Source: Saturnia japonica
Lineage: Eukaryota > Arthropoda > Insecta > Lepidoptera > Saturniidae
DNA: 64,000 nucleotides
Assembly (NCBI GenBank): GCA_033032175.1
Contig: CM065309.1
Span: forward strand, 15,128,001 to 15,192,000
Reading direction: 5' to 3'
Below the pieces are notes generated by a model. It had not been told where the DNA came from and did not search any database. It worked only from the letters and a program-made list of their open reading frames with translations. Positions 46,141-58,321 of this stretch are shown piece after piece. The position numbers and the translations under genes were made by a program. Each line of letters begins with the position of its first letter. Within the stretch, counting starts at the first letter, position 1.

Positions 46141-47360
46141 AATACATTGAAAGTGATAGCACAGTGCCTAATGGTAAGCAGAGTACAATCTTAAAACAAC
46201 GACAACCACAGTTAGATTTGCAGACTATCGGCAGTTGCTGTGACGAGTGAATTCACCATGCACCATGTGTATGATGCAGTTGTCGTTGCCAGTAACAGAA
46301 CCCAGAAACATTTGTCAACATGTATGACGTATTTTTAGATTATTATTTCGCAGCCGTTGAGGGACGATTAGATAACAAAATTTAATTTACGTGAAAACGC
46401 TGATTTAATGATTTTTTCAACAAAAGCGGCAGTAAGTTTTTATTTAAAACAACATTTTTTTGACGGTGTTTATATGTTCACTGAAACAATATTTATCTTT
46501 TGAGTCGGTTGTTGAGATTTTTCATTTGTGTGAAAAGTCTAAAAAGAAGTTTGGTATTTAATTTTACTGTTTGTGACAATTTGTAATTTAAGTTCAACAC
46601 GACACCAGTTTCATTTTTTAGAATATTTTTTAAACGAACCTTAGTTTTGATATCTTAATATCAAGCGAGAGTCAGACTAAAAGACGCATCATACTGTAGA
46701 CTTCATACCAAAGCAATAGAGCTAATTAGTGTAGTTATGTAAAAAATTAGGATTACACATAGCTATTCACCAGATACTGAATGAGTATTCAACAAAAATA
46801 GACTTAGCAATATATAGGCTTTATATTTCCCTTTATAAAGTACACGGACAATGATGACTAAGCGATCTGCTAACCAGATAATGGGGTGTATCATATATGA
46901 TGGATGAATAGTCCGCTATAACTCCGAAAGGGACCGCAAAACGGATCTGGTTGCGTGATTTCACATTCGTATGCTGCCAGCTTTACGCAGTTTATCTGTA
47001 TTTCCCTTTGCATCTTGTTCCGTTTTCACCAACAACTTACCAAATGTTTCTATACTTCTATACGTAACGTCTCAAGGAAAATAGGCTGAAATGCCGACGT
47101 ATGTCGTATTGATATAACAGATCATACCTAAGGATTACACTATTTATTTATATTGCATATTTTACTAAAATAAGAAAACATGTCTTGTAGTTTCTTATGA
47201 AATTGAATGACACTGTGATGATATTTGTAAATGGAGTATAAACTTAAATAAGCACTCTTATTCACACGTTATTTTTTATCATTTTAAAAGGCCGCTGTGT
47301 TTAGAAATATGGCCAAGACAAAATGCTATATAAATACATGATTCTCGTCAAATAATCATT
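46141..47360. other. Unassigned DNA
   Basis: Mixed-composition patches at 46190-46320 and 46860-47050 hold no recognisable frame or repeat terminus. Confidence 0.35.
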
Positions 47361-47486
47361 GCAGAAGAGGAGGAACATATTCCTCAAAACGTTATTAAAA
47401 ATATTGTGGAAAGCATGCACAGAAGGATTCAAGCCTTGATTTTGGCAAGAGGAGATCACACAGTTGTTAGGTTTCTACATTTCTAA
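47361..47486 (+). pseudogene. Tc1-type transposase C-terminal fragment
   Basis: 42 codons ending in TAA (47484-47486): 'EEEHIPQNVIKNIVESMHRR' then 'IQALILARGDHTVV'. This matches the Tc1 ending pattern (IP...-LV-SMPRR---VI-A-GG-T-Y). No upstream catalytic region or inverted repeats were found, so it is a relic. Confidence 0.65.
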
Positions 47487-49197
47487 CTTTATTTAGTTTA
47501 AAAAACTTTTAAAAAAAATCTTATCTTTATTGCTGACCACTTCTTATTGTTTGACCGTATGTACAACGATTTTAAGGAATTCATCAAAAATTAATGAAAA
47601 AATTGCCAGAATTTACTTCACGCATAATAATTTACACGATTATAAATATACACCAAACAAATTAAATTTAACCGAAATCGACCTTAGAACGTAAATTAGC
47701 TAGTAGTTTTTTTTTGCAAAGTAGGTATTGAATATTTGTATTAATGTTATCGAGACGATGGACTATAGATATGTTAGGATCTAATAGGTTGTGCAATCGT
47801 CGGGCCATTAACAACCGGTAAGGACGGAATAGCGTCTGCTAGGCCAGCTAGTACATTGTAATAAAACGAATAACTACAAATTTCTACGCTTATTTTACTG
47901 AATGTAAATATAGTTAACAGAATATATTTTATTGATGTACTAACTTCTGCGTACCTATATTAAGAATTGGGTCTTTACATGTACATAAAATACCCTACTT
48001 GTTAATCAAGGTTATAAACAATCTGTGTGTCGACTTTTAATTAATCTGTTCAATCATTTTTGCGTAGTTGAGTAACGAACATTCAAATTTAGTATCCAAT
48101 ATCAGTAAGATTCTTATTCCGTAAGCCCTAAGATGAGGCTATAAATTATTATATAGAATATTTTTTAATTAATAGAAAAAAAATTGTTCGTACGTAAATT
48201 TTGTATAATTAAATACCAAATATATTTAGTGTAGTTATAACAAAAGCGTTCGTAATCTACAGATTCAAAGGAAAATAATTCAAACGAAATTCTAAGATAT
48301 GAACGTTAACATTAAATTTTGGAGGAATATATTTTAATATTAATTCTTCTTTTTCTAATAAAAGTAAACTCCTAATGATTACATTGAAAATGGCGATATT
48401 AAGAAGTTGTTTTCATTTAAAGTTATATATAATAATAATTAAAATAATGATGTTTGAATTAACGGAAATATGCCATGCCATTGACAGGAAAAAAACACCT
48501 TTGAGAAATAATATATATGAATCTATTTTCAAAATAAAGCCTAATCAAATTATAATGTGTAAAAATGAAAATTCCATACAGCACATTACTAATAAAATTT
48601 CGTATTAAATATGCATTATTTAAAATTATTTCAGTTCTTAATTTTCTCTTGTACTGTTAACTGGATATAAAATATCTACTTGAAGTTGGAAATTGATGTC
48701 AACATACAGAGATAACATTCGTAAAATAGTTAAAACTCAATCGGTATGAAAATTGATTTATTTGTGACAAGTCTACGCGTAGGCGCTTCAACACCATGAT
48801 ATTCAAAGCACGTAGAAACAAACTCTTTGTACTTAACGGCATTGCTCCAACTTTAAAGAACACCTATTTATGAGACACATTAGATATTCGTACTAACAGT
48901 ATCCAAAGTTTTATAACTCTTGAATTTCATGAAACTAAGTTCAAACGACACAGGTTACAAAGTAAAGTTATCTATGCAAATACATATTTTGTGAACAAAT
49001 GGTGAAGTAAAATGTTTTATTCATACGCGACCAGACGAGTCGGCTTAGAGGCTGAGCATTTTCTGCCATGATGCCTATGTATTAAATAATGATGTGTTAT
49101 CTTCTTTTCAAAAAAACAAATTACAAGCAAAAGTATAATTCCATTAGTTTTATAATGTAACTTCAGCGTCACGTTTGTAAAATCTATACTATAATAA
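47487..49197. other. AT-rich DNA, nothing recognised
   Basis: No supportable gene or repeat. Confidence 0.35.
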
Positions 49198-49199
49198 TA

Positions 49200-50502
49200 C
49201 AAGGTGTCCAGAAAGGGTATCGGGTATTTGTAAGTTCAATGAAACAAAAATTATTTGTATGCAATAAAAAAAATTATTGTTTATTATTAGCATATGAATT
49301 GGAGAATTATTTGGAAAAGATGATGTTATCCAAATGATGACCGTTACGTTGCTGGCACTCTTCTAAACGGAAACGAAGATTGGCGATAACACGTTGACAC
49401 ATAGCTATCGATATTGCTGCCATTTCTGACCTGATGTTTTGCTTTATCTGGGTTAGATTCGTCGGATTGTTTTGATAAACCTTATTTTTAAGGTATCCCC
49501 ATGCAAAATAGTCAAGCGGGCTAAGGTCGGGGCTTCTGGGAGGCCAGTTGATGTTACCCCTTCGCGAAATGACTTTATTAGAGAATAATTCGTTAACAAC
49601 TTCCATTGAGTCATTTGAGGTATGGCAAGTGGCCCCATATTGCTGGAACCACGTTCTTGAGTTGAAACCGGCAAACTCCTGCAACTCTGGGGCCATAAAA
49701 TTTCGCAACATATCGCAATAACGGTCACTATTCACATTAATTGCTCGGCCTCGTTGATCTTCATGAAAATAAGGACCAATTATGCATTTAGCAGACATAG
49801 CGGCCCAAACAACGACCTTTGGGCTATGCAGGGGTCGTTCATGCTTTCGTCTCGGATTCTCCACTGCCCAGTACCGACAATTCTGCTTATTAACATGACC
49901 ATTCAGGTGAAAATTTGCTTCGTCACTGAACAGTATGTTGTTAAAGTTGTTAAATCGCTGCAGCATTTCGTTCGCAAAATTCAGTCGATTAGCATAGACC
50001 GTATCCTTCAATTCTTGAACCAATTGAATTTTATAGGCTTTTAGATGTAAGTCTTTCTTTAAAATCGAATGTAAAGACGATTTTTTGATGTTCAACGCTT
50101 GGCTTCGCTTTCGGATGGATAAAGACGGATTTTGACGAACCGACGCCTCAACTTCTTCAATTGTTTCTTCATCGCGAACTGAACGAGGACGACCAGAGTT
50201 TTGAATTTTAACTGTCGCACCTGTATTCTCGAACATCCTGCTCCATTTCCTAATGCTATCGTCACTTGGCGCGTGGCGTGTACGATATTCCGCACGAAAG
50301 AGACGTTGAGCAGTCACTATTGAATCACCATTACGATAATACGCTCGTACGCAAAATGCGCGATGCGTCCCCGAGTACTGTTCCATCGTGACTAAAACTC
50401 CACAAAATGGCGGACGCCACGAACCCCTCCCCGCACCCTTTAGACGCCCCGTTTCGAATATGGCGCGAAAACAAATACCCGATACCCTTTCTGGACACCT
50501 TG
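49200..50502 (-). mobile_element. DD41D Tc1/mariner element, copy 1
   Basis: 1303 bp with perfect 32-bp terminal inverted repeats (49200-49231 and 50471-50502, starting CAAGGTGTCCAGAAAGGGTA) and TA duplications at 49198-49199 and 50503-50504. It holds one transposase gene on the minus strand. It is nearly identical to the plus-strand copy at 61178-62432, which is exactly 48 bp shorter. Confidence 0.95.
49307..50386 (-). pseudogene. DD41D transposase, second catalytic Asp changed to Tyr
   Basis: A transposase of the IS630-Tc1-mariner superfamily, 359 residues, full length. The start is taken at 50386 (MEQYSGTH...): the same ATG opens the other copy, and the in-frame upstream extension to 50572 crosses the inverted repeat and TA. 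N-terminal helix-turn-helix domains occupy about residues 1-120, with 'NSGRPRSVRDEE' between the two parts. Catalytic motifs: D155 in 'LFSDEANFHL', residue 250 in 'TWFQQYGATCHT', and D292 in 'SPDLSPLDYFAWG', 41 residues after 250, hence DD41D. Residue 250 should be Asp (the other copy has QQDGA); here codon 49637-49639 reads TAT. The frame is otherwise intact, but the enzyme should be catalytically dead. Confidence 0.92.
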
Positions 50503-50504
50503 TA

Positions 50505-52251
50505 TAATATCTGTTACTAATATATTTAATTAAATAAATTAATACTGCGAATCCAAACCCGACCTTTGCCATTGAACTTAGACCCCCAAAATATTGACAT
50601 TGTCACTCAATGAAAAGTGACAGCAAGTGATATTCATTGTTTAGGTTCATACTGCAAATGTCAGACAGACAATAGTCTATGATTGAAAAGTCGCTGGTCG
50701 AATTTCGATCATTGAGCCACCGCTAGTATTGATAAATCTATTAATAAGAGAAGGTTTTAGCCATTATAATTATAGCAATTAAATGTACGCGCGTTAAAGG
50801 TTCTTTGAACATTCACACTCGATGTTATGTCACGCATAATGTTGAGTGTGACTATCTTCACGGCAATAAAATAAACATTTGGCAAGTAACTTCATAGTGT
50901 AAACTTCTTGTTACAAACCACCTGCAACGTAAAAATTTGCTTTCATTGTTTTTTCACACCGCGTCTACACAAGTATAACTTCAATAGAACAACACCAATA
51001 CCATGTAACAAATTCAGCCAAAGGATTAAACGGAGTTATCAGATAAAACCAAAACAAAGCCCTGTGAAGATGTTTATTTTATTATTATTTGTATAATGAT
51101 CGCGATCCCTACAAACCGCTTTTAATATATCCATGTTTAAACACGAAACTTTGAGATAATCCAGTGTGTTTATTAAAAACATCGGACTCGACTCCACACC
51201 GCCAACGTTGGACCAAAGCGTCGCCACGCCAACATCGGGTCCAACAAACGGTCTGACCCGCCGAATTAGATGTTTCACATCAAAAATAAGAGATATGTAT
51301 GCATAATTAAAAGAAATCTTAAAATAGATTCAATAGTAGGATTATTATTTTTCGCCGAAACTGTATTTTAGTAAGAGCTCACATATTACATTTTCCGACT
51401 TCAATACTGATGTACCTTATACCTCAGACTATTAGAAGTACCTGTGTACCCTATACCTGCCTGCACCCTTGTGGATCACCTATTTCATAGTGTTATTTTT
51501 AAATAATATATCTTCATCGCAAATTTTAGAAAAAAGATATTTAACAATGATTTGCAATTTCCTCAAATCTAAATAAAAACATCTACTCCTATAATATAAA
51601 AAAATATCAGCCACACTTCAAAAATCGTTTGTATAAATATAGCTTATAACATGACCTTACTTTTACGGAATATCTCTTTGCTCTCATATTAGCAAAATTC
51701 GCAGAATTTCCAGTGACTGCTTTATAAATACAGGTATTAATTATAAATTGACACAATTTCAATTTTTATTTTTTACGTCCAAGAAAATCCATCCCCTTTA
51801 AATAAGTAAAATTCAAGTTTTAGATGAAATGTTAGAAGGAACAAGTTGTTTGCAATTGTGATCACTAGTATTTAATTCTCCAACTAAGTTTACACATTAC
51901 ACAATAGTTAGCAGTTTACCGTTTCTCAGCTTCTAAAAAGAAGCTCTAAGCTCTAAGCTTTTAAAAGAACATATATTGGTAAAAATTCGTTAAAATATTT
52001 TTAAAACTTAGCATCATATATGTAATTAGGTAGATATCTATTTCAATAAAATATGTTTATTTTTATCTCAACTGGAGACTAAAAAATTAAATCCTAAGGC
52101 TTTCATAGACAATAATGTATTTTTACGAAATTCGTTTGATATACTTCAAAACAAATACGAGTAACTTAAGTAAATCTACAGACAGAAGTCACAACAGTAA
52201 TGTTTTTCATAAATATGTACATAAATTATGTAGACCGTCACTCATTTTCAG
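50505..52251. other. AT-rich DNA, nothing firm
   Basis: 51095-51115 carries a word of the minisatellite family ('TGATCGCGATCCCTACAAAC'). 51180-51260 is more mixed but has no family match. Confidence 0.35.
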
Positions 52252-52334
52252 CTACGACTTGTGACAAGACTCACGAAGAATGCAAGGGAAAAGTTGTAAA
52301 TCTAATGTGACAACGCTGACAAGCGCGAGACGCA
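52252..52334 (+). other. Candidate non-coding or UTR exon
   Basis: An 83-base segment between a fair acceptor ('CACTCATTTTCAG') and a strong donor (GCA|GTAAGTATT). Every frame contains a stop, so if it is an exon it is untranslated or terminal. Composition is higher in G+C than the flanks. Chance occurrence cannot be excluded. Confidence 0.22.
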
Positions 52335-53043
52335 GTAAGTATTATTTCTTGTGCAGAAGGCATGACGGCTCAGTTAAGCAACCGTCTTGAACCGATTCGC
52401 TGAAAGTTCAGTACGTGCCTTGTATTCGCACCAATTGTACCCCGACCTCTCGAGAAAGAAGACTACGGATCTTCGACGATTTATTGGAATCCCTTTGTTA
52501 GCTTAACAAAAGCCATGCTTACATCAAAAATATTCAAATTAGGGCGAGCATCGGCGGAAAACTGACTACGAATCGTGGAAATAAATCGGGACTCGGTAAA
52601 TGCTTACAAAGGTCACAGAAATATTACGTATTTCAACCGAACACGTTAACTCCTATAATACCCTTGTTATCAAAAAATTGTGCCCTCGAGGAAAAGGTCC
52701 ATATTGTAAGTATTTACGTTTACAGCGCCAATAATACCTACTTGACAATATTAATATCAACAAACACATAACCTTTTGTACAAACATATTGTAAACACGG
52801 CAGTTCTGTTGAAATTATCATAATAAGCTTAAGAGGATCATAGTTAATTTAGGTTTTTAATTCAATTTTATTTTCGCTTATTTAAGTTTATTACAATGAC
52901 CGAATGAATGAATGAAGAAATGAATTATAATACTTAATATATCGAGTAATAATTCAATTTTCAGTAAGATTGTTTTGATGTTATTTACTTAATTTTATTT
53001 ATATAAGCATTTTCTGTTTAAAAAATGGTAATTGTTGAATAAT
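52335..53043. other. Unassigned DNA
   Basis: 52370-52500 has mixed composition without a frame; the remainder is A/T-rich. Confidence 0.3.
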
Positions 53044-53051
53044 GTATACAT

Positions 53052-53340
53052 TAGAGATGAAACGGATAACGAATAGTAATTCAGTATCTGGCCGGATTCC
53101 GGATAGTAAAATTAAAAATTCTCATTAGTTTACACAAGGCAAATCATACCACAAAGGTTAAGGACACCGTTTATTTTTATAATCGCACGTCAAAATATTT
53201 ATTTTATTTTATTAATTAGTTTAGTTTATTTCCGATCTCGCTCACCGCGCCAATATTCAAATCAAACTGATCGCGTCATGTAACGCGATAAAGGGCCGAA
53301 TATCCGGTATCCGGCCAAACCACTATCCGTTTTATTTCTA
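53052..53340. mobile_element. hAT MITE, 289 bp
   Basis: Left end TAGAGATGAAACGGATAACG; reversed right end TAGAAATAAAACGGATAGTG. Inner sub-terminal parts also pair ('TGGCCGGATTCCGGATA' against 'TATCCGGTATCCGGCCA'). An exact 8-bp target duplication GTATACAT lies at 53044-53051 and 53341-53348. No coding sequence; it would need a hAT transposase from elsewhere. Confidence 0.9.
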
Positions 53341-53356
53341 GTATACATATTCTTTT

Positions 53357-53780
53357 TAGGGTTCCGTCGTCAACAAGGAAACAAGGAGTTCAAAAATATT
53401 GCAGGCGTGTGAAAACCATATTTCGATTTAGGGATCTATTTGTGAAATATTAAGCTTTAAAGTGTTAATTTTTGTTAGAGTCAAGTGTCCCCCAAACTAC
53501 TAGCTAAATGGACGTTTTTGGAGTTAAAAAAATCACGGCAGTAGTATATTTTGAAGCTTTACAATTTAACCAGTAATAGTCGACAAACCTATAAAATATA
53601 CTCGAAGAAGACCATTGAAATTTACTTAGATGAAGTTGTTAGTTGTGTAAAACCGGTACCTAGTAAATATAACTTTATAAAACATGTATAGTTATAGAAT
53701 TAACTTCATAACATTCTTAATAATAATAATTATTATTATTAGGGCAACTACGGATCCTACACTACACTTGGCCGGTTTTT
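53357..53780 (+). repeat. Moth MITE-like repeat ('agggttccg ... ggccggttttt')
   Basis: It begins TAGGGTTCCGTCGTC and ends 'CTACACTTGGCCGGTTTTT', the outer words of a common lepidopteran repeat family known to carry GTCY microsatellites; the microsatellite itself is missing here. No coding sequence. Confidence 0.55.
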
Positions 53781-54612
53781 AATTATTTTATTATACAGAA
53801 TCAGTTAATAACACAATATTTTTAATTTACACCCCGTATTCAATAATATTTTACAAAAACGTTTTATGGTCTTATATGTATGTAGTTTAACAAATATCTT
53901 ATTCTATATACATAATGTTGGTACAAGTGAAGTTATAAATGAAGTGGTCGTGTTATATGAACGAGATCGGCCCCGCCGAGGTAGAGGTACTATACACCCA
54001 CAAACTTATCTAATTACCGCAAACACGAGACTCAAGTTTCAGATATCCTTTAGATCGAGTTCCTGCAGTCTAAACATTATGATGTTCATTCAATACAACA
54101 CATAGCATACTAGTTTTTCAACTTTAATACATAATACTGATTCATCTTTTTGGTTAAGCGATGGATTGGATTTAATACCGTTTCGTAATTATACGTCCGA
54201 AATGGCGCGAAACAATAAATTATATTTAACGATGTTACTGTAATCGTATCCTAGGTTTTCAATTGATTTACAGTCCTTGCCCTTTACACCTCATTTGAAG
54301 TTATCAATACTAAAATTACAATGAGGTAAGGTTTTTGAATATGGCTGTAGGAAGTATAAGGAATCAATGATCCGATTCTAAAAATTCTTTGACTGATAGA
54401 AAGCTACATTACCCCTGAGTACTGTATGTATATTCATTGTTGTTAATTTTTTTATTGCAATTAACGCGTAAAAATTACTATTATTATATATTTTATTATT
54501 ATTTTATAGTTTATGTTGCACACATTAGCGTTAAGTGCTAGGTTTTTTTTTTAAATTTCTAATCCCTAAAGAGTATGTATTACTTATTAAGAATATTAAG
54601 AATTAAGGTCCT
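53781..54612. other. AT-rich DNA; one protein-like short frame
   Basis: 53926-54050 has a frame reading 'SEVINEVVVLYERDRPRRGR' with mixed composition and a donor-like GAGGTAGAG inside. The acceptor side is poor and no family was recognised. The rest is featureless. Confidence 0.3.
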
Positions 54613-54614
54613 TA

Positions 54615-55841
54615 CTTAAGAAATTGGTGTTTTGTTGAACTGGCCACTTTGATCTCAAATATCTGGCGCTTGGTTAGGAATTCCAAATTCAAATTTAGGC
54701 TTGTGTATTAATGTTTCGAATTTAGTGATTCATTTGTTTTCGCACCATTTGATTTTTCTTTCAAATCGTTTCTTTTACAAATAAGAAAACTTAAAATATC
54801 GCATTATTTACGAATATGAGATCTACCGTGGCATCAGCACTGCAGAAACAGCTTGAGGGGTTAATGATGTGTATGGGGAAGCTACTGTAAAAGAAAGCAC
54901 AGTACGTTTCTGGTTCCAACGTTTTCGTTCTGGAAATTTTGACATACGAAACAAGCCCGGTGGACGGCCGGAGACGTGGAAGCGGATCCATCGGAAACCA
55001 CGTTAGAGTTAGCGGCAGGCTTCGGTGTGAGTAATAAAACTATTTTAATACACTTTAAACAAATTTAACAAGTGAAAAAGCACGAGAAATGGGTACCGCA
55101 TGAATTGACTGAAGCACGCCAACAGACACGCATAGAGTGCTGCGTTACATTATTCAACCGTCACAATAACGAGACAATTTTGAATCGTATTGTTACTTGT
55201 GAAGAAAAGTGGATCCTTTACGACAATTGGAAACGCTCATCACATTGGTTGAACCCAGGAGGACCGGCCAAATCCTGTCCCAAACGAAACTAGATTTTTC
55301 TAACTTGACTTGACTGAAAATGTACTGTTGAGTGTTTGGTGGACCAGTGCTGGAGTCAGACACTACAACTTCCTAAGATTTGGCCAGACGATAACGGCAG
55401 ATCTGCATTGTCAACAATTGCAAACCATGCTGGAAAAGCTAGCCGTTAAACAATCGAGACTGGTCAATCTCTCTAGCCCACTGCTGCTTCAGGACAACGC
55501 TAGGCCCCATACTTCACAAGAGACGGTCGCTAAATTAGAGGAACTGCGGTTGGAATGTCGCCGATACCCACCATACTACCCGGACCTTGCTCCAACAGAT
55601 TACCACTTTTTTCGCAATTTGGATAATTACTTGCAAGAAAAAAAATTCAATTCCGATGAGCCTGGAATGATTTTATTGATTCTGGCTCCTACAATTATTT
55701 CAGCAATGGAATCAATGAACAACCTATAAAATGGTGAAAGTGCTTAGATATTAATGGTACATACTTCGACTAATTAAATGTATCATTTCTTTTTCTTTTT
55801 TTTCGTTTTACTTTTTCCATATAAAACGCTAATTTCATAAG
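54615..55841 (+). mobile_element. mariner element copy 3, decayed
   Basis: 1227 bp. The left end is CTTAAGAAATTGGTGTTTTG and the reversed right end CTTATGAAATTAGCGTTTTA, flanked by TA at 54613-54614 and 55842-55843. The transposase is on the plus strand and heavily mutated. Ends and protein pieces are closest to copy 1. Confidence 0.9.
54785..55773 (+). pseudogene. mariner transposase pseudogene
   Basis: The start codon position no longer reads ATG (the codon before GAA at 54785 is TAA). Readable pieces: 'IYEYEIYRGISTAETA', stop, 'ATVKESTVRFWFQRFRSGNF', a region of shifts, then 55072-55293 with 'KHEKWVPHELTEARQQTRIE' and 'VTCEEKWILYDNWKRSSHWL', then 55310-55729 with 'LLLQDNARPHTSQ' and 'YYPDLAPTDYHFFRNL'. 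The first catalytic Asp is replaced (TCEEKW for TCDEKW). The ending 'NGTYFD' is found in another frame before the TAA at 55771-55773. Clearly inactive and older than copies 1 and 2. Confidence 0.88.
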
Positions 55842-55843
55842 TA

Positions 55844-56236
55844 AATTTTATAAATAAACCCTATATGTCAGTATAGCAGTAATATTAAATATTTCATTTT
55901 GACCTCCCTCTATTATTAGGCGTTGTCCCGGTTCAATTACAAGAAACTTTCGCAATTGAATTCAGTGGTTACAAACAAATGGTTAGCATTCTGAAATACT
56001 ACCACCAATTTTTATATTCTAAGATTTCTAGAATTCAAGGAAGTTCTTATATATAATGAATAATAATATATATTATTAATAAATTGGTTTCCCGAAATTG
56101 GCTGGAATGAAAATGTATTTAGATTAAAATTTGTTTTTAGGTATAAAAACATTAAAGCATTGCTTTCCAAGTTTACCTAGGTAGGTGTATTTATTTTTTC
56201 GTCATATATATCTATATACCAATTAATACGTTTTTT
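55844..56236. other. AT-rich DNA, nothing firm
   Basis: 56165-56192 shares 'CCAAGTTTACCTAGGTAGGTG' type words with the dispersed repeat at 12.1 and 14.3 kb. Confidence 0.35.
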
Positions 56237-56470
56237 TAAGGTTCCATACCTCAAAAGGAAAAAAGAAACCCCTGTAGGATTACTTCGTTGTCTGTCTGTC
56301 TGTCTATCAAGACCCTTTTTCTCAGGATCGCGTGGAGGTATCAAGTTAAAATTAATTGGTATCAAATACTTAGGATTGCAATCCTTTGGAGCTGTGAAAA
56401 AACCAAACTTCTAAGTCAACGCAATTAAAAGATAGGGCCGCTTATGCCGTACCTACAGTTCGCTAACACT
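56237..56470 (+). repeat. Moth GTCT-microsatellite MITE-like repeat, partial
   Basis: It begins 'AAGGTTCCATACCTCAAAAG', followed by a (GTCT)n run near 56288-56307 and 'AAGACCCTTTTTCTCAGGAT', 'CGCGTGGAGGTATCAAGTT'. This is the standard order of the lepidopteran repeat that carries GTCY microsatellites. The right end is not present. Confidence 0.65.
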
Positions 56471-57303
56471 GAGTCGTGATCACTTCATAACTTTAAAAAA
56501 AAATTATCAGCCATTCCCAGTAATATGTAAGTGAGAACAATAACTCTGTCGTCTACACACAATATATTCAACAAACAATATTCGGGTAGCAAGCAATGGA
56601 AAGATTCATGAATAAAGTCGAAATTTTCATTACTCCAGCGAAAACAATACTGAGATTGAAATGAAGCTCGCTGTATGATATTACACGCAGTTTCGTTCCA
56701 ACAGAGATGGTTACGGGCCTACGAGAATAATATATATTAAATTTTATTAAAAAGGTTTTCCAATTTTTTTATCTAAAAAATTGTGGGTAAAAATAAATAC
56801 AGGCACACGACTATATGTAGGTACGCATTGCAGAACAGGTTTGTTTTCAATTTACCTGAGAGCTGTGTTTGACCTAATTTCATGAAATGTAACCACGAAA
56901 TGTACACGAAATACTATAGAAATTTAATAGTTTGGAATTAAAATAACTCATTTACCTATTTAGGATGAAAATATATAAGTAATTGCAAAAAACACAGTCA
57001 TTTACTAAAATTCTACTTACTAAATCAAAGCTTACTCGCTGGAGACATGTTATTATAATATTATTCAAAAGGAAGTTTTGCAGGCTTGTTCAGTCCTGTA
57101 TCACCGAGACCAATAAGATCTATTGTGATCGCCCCACACTACTAAACTCACCACCTAGTTCTATAGCATTAATGTAGTGCAGGACTTTTTTGACAGAGAT
57201 TCTGAACCTCTACCGGAAGCAGCACGTGCTTGCTTAAAATCCGATTGCGTTTAGGCTTTTAACTGACTTCAAAAAAGTAGGAGGGTATCAATTCAAATGT
57301 ATA
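56471..57303. other. AT-rich DNA, nothing recognised
   Basis: 57070-57240 is slightly more mixed; no family recognised. Confidence 0.3.
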
Positions 57304-57625
57304 TCTACATTAATAAATCTGTAGTCATGTCAGTAAATGTAATCATTTAAAAAAAAATTCCGACCGATTCTTATGAAATGTTGTACACGAGAAGCATACG
57401 TCATTCCATAATTGATAAGCTATAAGAATCGCCAGTTATACTTAGTAATAGTAAACAAATAATAATAAAATATCTTGTTGAAATTTTGTACACAGGAAGT
57501 ATATTATGTCATTCCTCAATTGATAGACTATATTAATTATTAATCATATGAGCAAAAATAAAGTTTACGTGATGTAAATAATTACTACGTAACAAACGCG
57601 CGCGGAGCCGCGGGCACAGCGCTAG
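57304..57625 (+). repeat. Helitron-like element, copy 2
   Basis: 322 bp. It starts with TC after A ('TCTACATTAATAAATCTGTA') and ends with the hairpin 'CGCGCGGAGCCGCGGGC' and CTAG (57622-57625) followed by T. The body holds 'TTTTGTACACAGGAAGTATA'. Same family as 32829-33460 and 63296-63689. This is the shortest copy and has both ends. Confidence 0.7.
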
Positions 57626-57626
57626 T

Positions 57627-57790
57627 AATGCATATTTTTATGGACGTTCAGGCATAACTTCTTTATTTATGAACCGATTTAGATTATTCTTTTTACCTAC
57701 GTCAAGAGTGTTCTCATTTTAATTTCATTGGTATTGGATCTTCGGCTTCGAAGATACACCAGAGAAGTCCTCAAAATAATTAAGTTGTTT
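57627..57790 (+). repeat. Dispersed repeat fragment
   Basis: Shares 'ATAACTTCTTT(A/G)TTTATGAACCGATTT' words with about 25108-25135 and a 'GGATCTTCGGCTTCGAAGAT' segment related to 24850-24905 on the other strand. Confidence 0.5.
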
Positions 57791-57815
57791 TTTTTTGTTG
57801 AAAATTTTTCTATAG

Positions 57816-57943
57816 GGGATCACGTGAAAGTGATCAACAGATGATTTGGGATTTCGTCCACACATTCGCAGAATCTGCTATCTCTTGTGCCTTGGACACC
57901 GATGTTGTGCATAATATGTTTCCCTTAACATTTGTCAACAAAG
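57816..57943 (+). other. Candidate internal coding exon, unassigned
   Basis: It follows a T-rich acceptor ('AAAATTTTTCTATAG'). One frame is open and protein-like: 'GSRESDQQMIWDFVHTFAES' then 'AISCALDTDVVHNMFPLTFV' and 'NK', ended by a good donor AAG|GTATCA at 57944. If the donor is not used, the frame runs on through hydrophobic, AT-rich codons to a TAA at 58012-58014. The exon composition is richer in G+C than the sequence on either side. I do not recognise the family; a decayed transposon fragment is an alternative. Confidence 0.38.
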
Positions 57944-58014
57944 GTATCAAAATGCAGTTTGAATTGATTTTGATTTTGTTTTTAACATGTATCAAACATT
58001 TGTATACTAGCTAA

Positions 58015-58320
58015 ACCTTATTGTAAATCTATAAAATAGTTTTAAGCATAAAAAATATATTTAGCTTTAATGTCTCTTATAAATGTCGAAAATTCTATTT
58101 AACTTTACGAAAACCAGTAATTCCTGTCAGGCTATATTATTTTATAAACAAACGTTACAATCATAGTATTTATTGGTTGAAGCTAGCGCTGTTGAAGCAA
58201 CGCGGAAAACAATCATTAATCTATGGTTACAATATTATTTAATTAATTTCCCTATAAAGAGAGGGGCATATATGGTTAAAAAAAAAATTATTTATCACAC
58301 TTCACACAATATCAAGATGT
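58015..58320. other. AT-rich DNA
   Basis: 58170-58235 shares words with 34190-34250 ('GCTGTTG', 'CAACG(C/T)GGAAA', 'TAATCTATGG'), a weak dispersed repeat. Confidence 0.35.
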
Positions 58321-58321
58321 A

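Noticed and set aside
50387..50572. A 62-residue N-terminal extension of the DD41D transposase
   Set aside because: It crosses the inverted repeat and target TA into flanking DNA; the other copy starts at the internal ATG.
56983..57177. A 64-residue frame as a gene
   Set aside because: No family match, no splice or polyadenylation context, and composition close to the AT-rich background.
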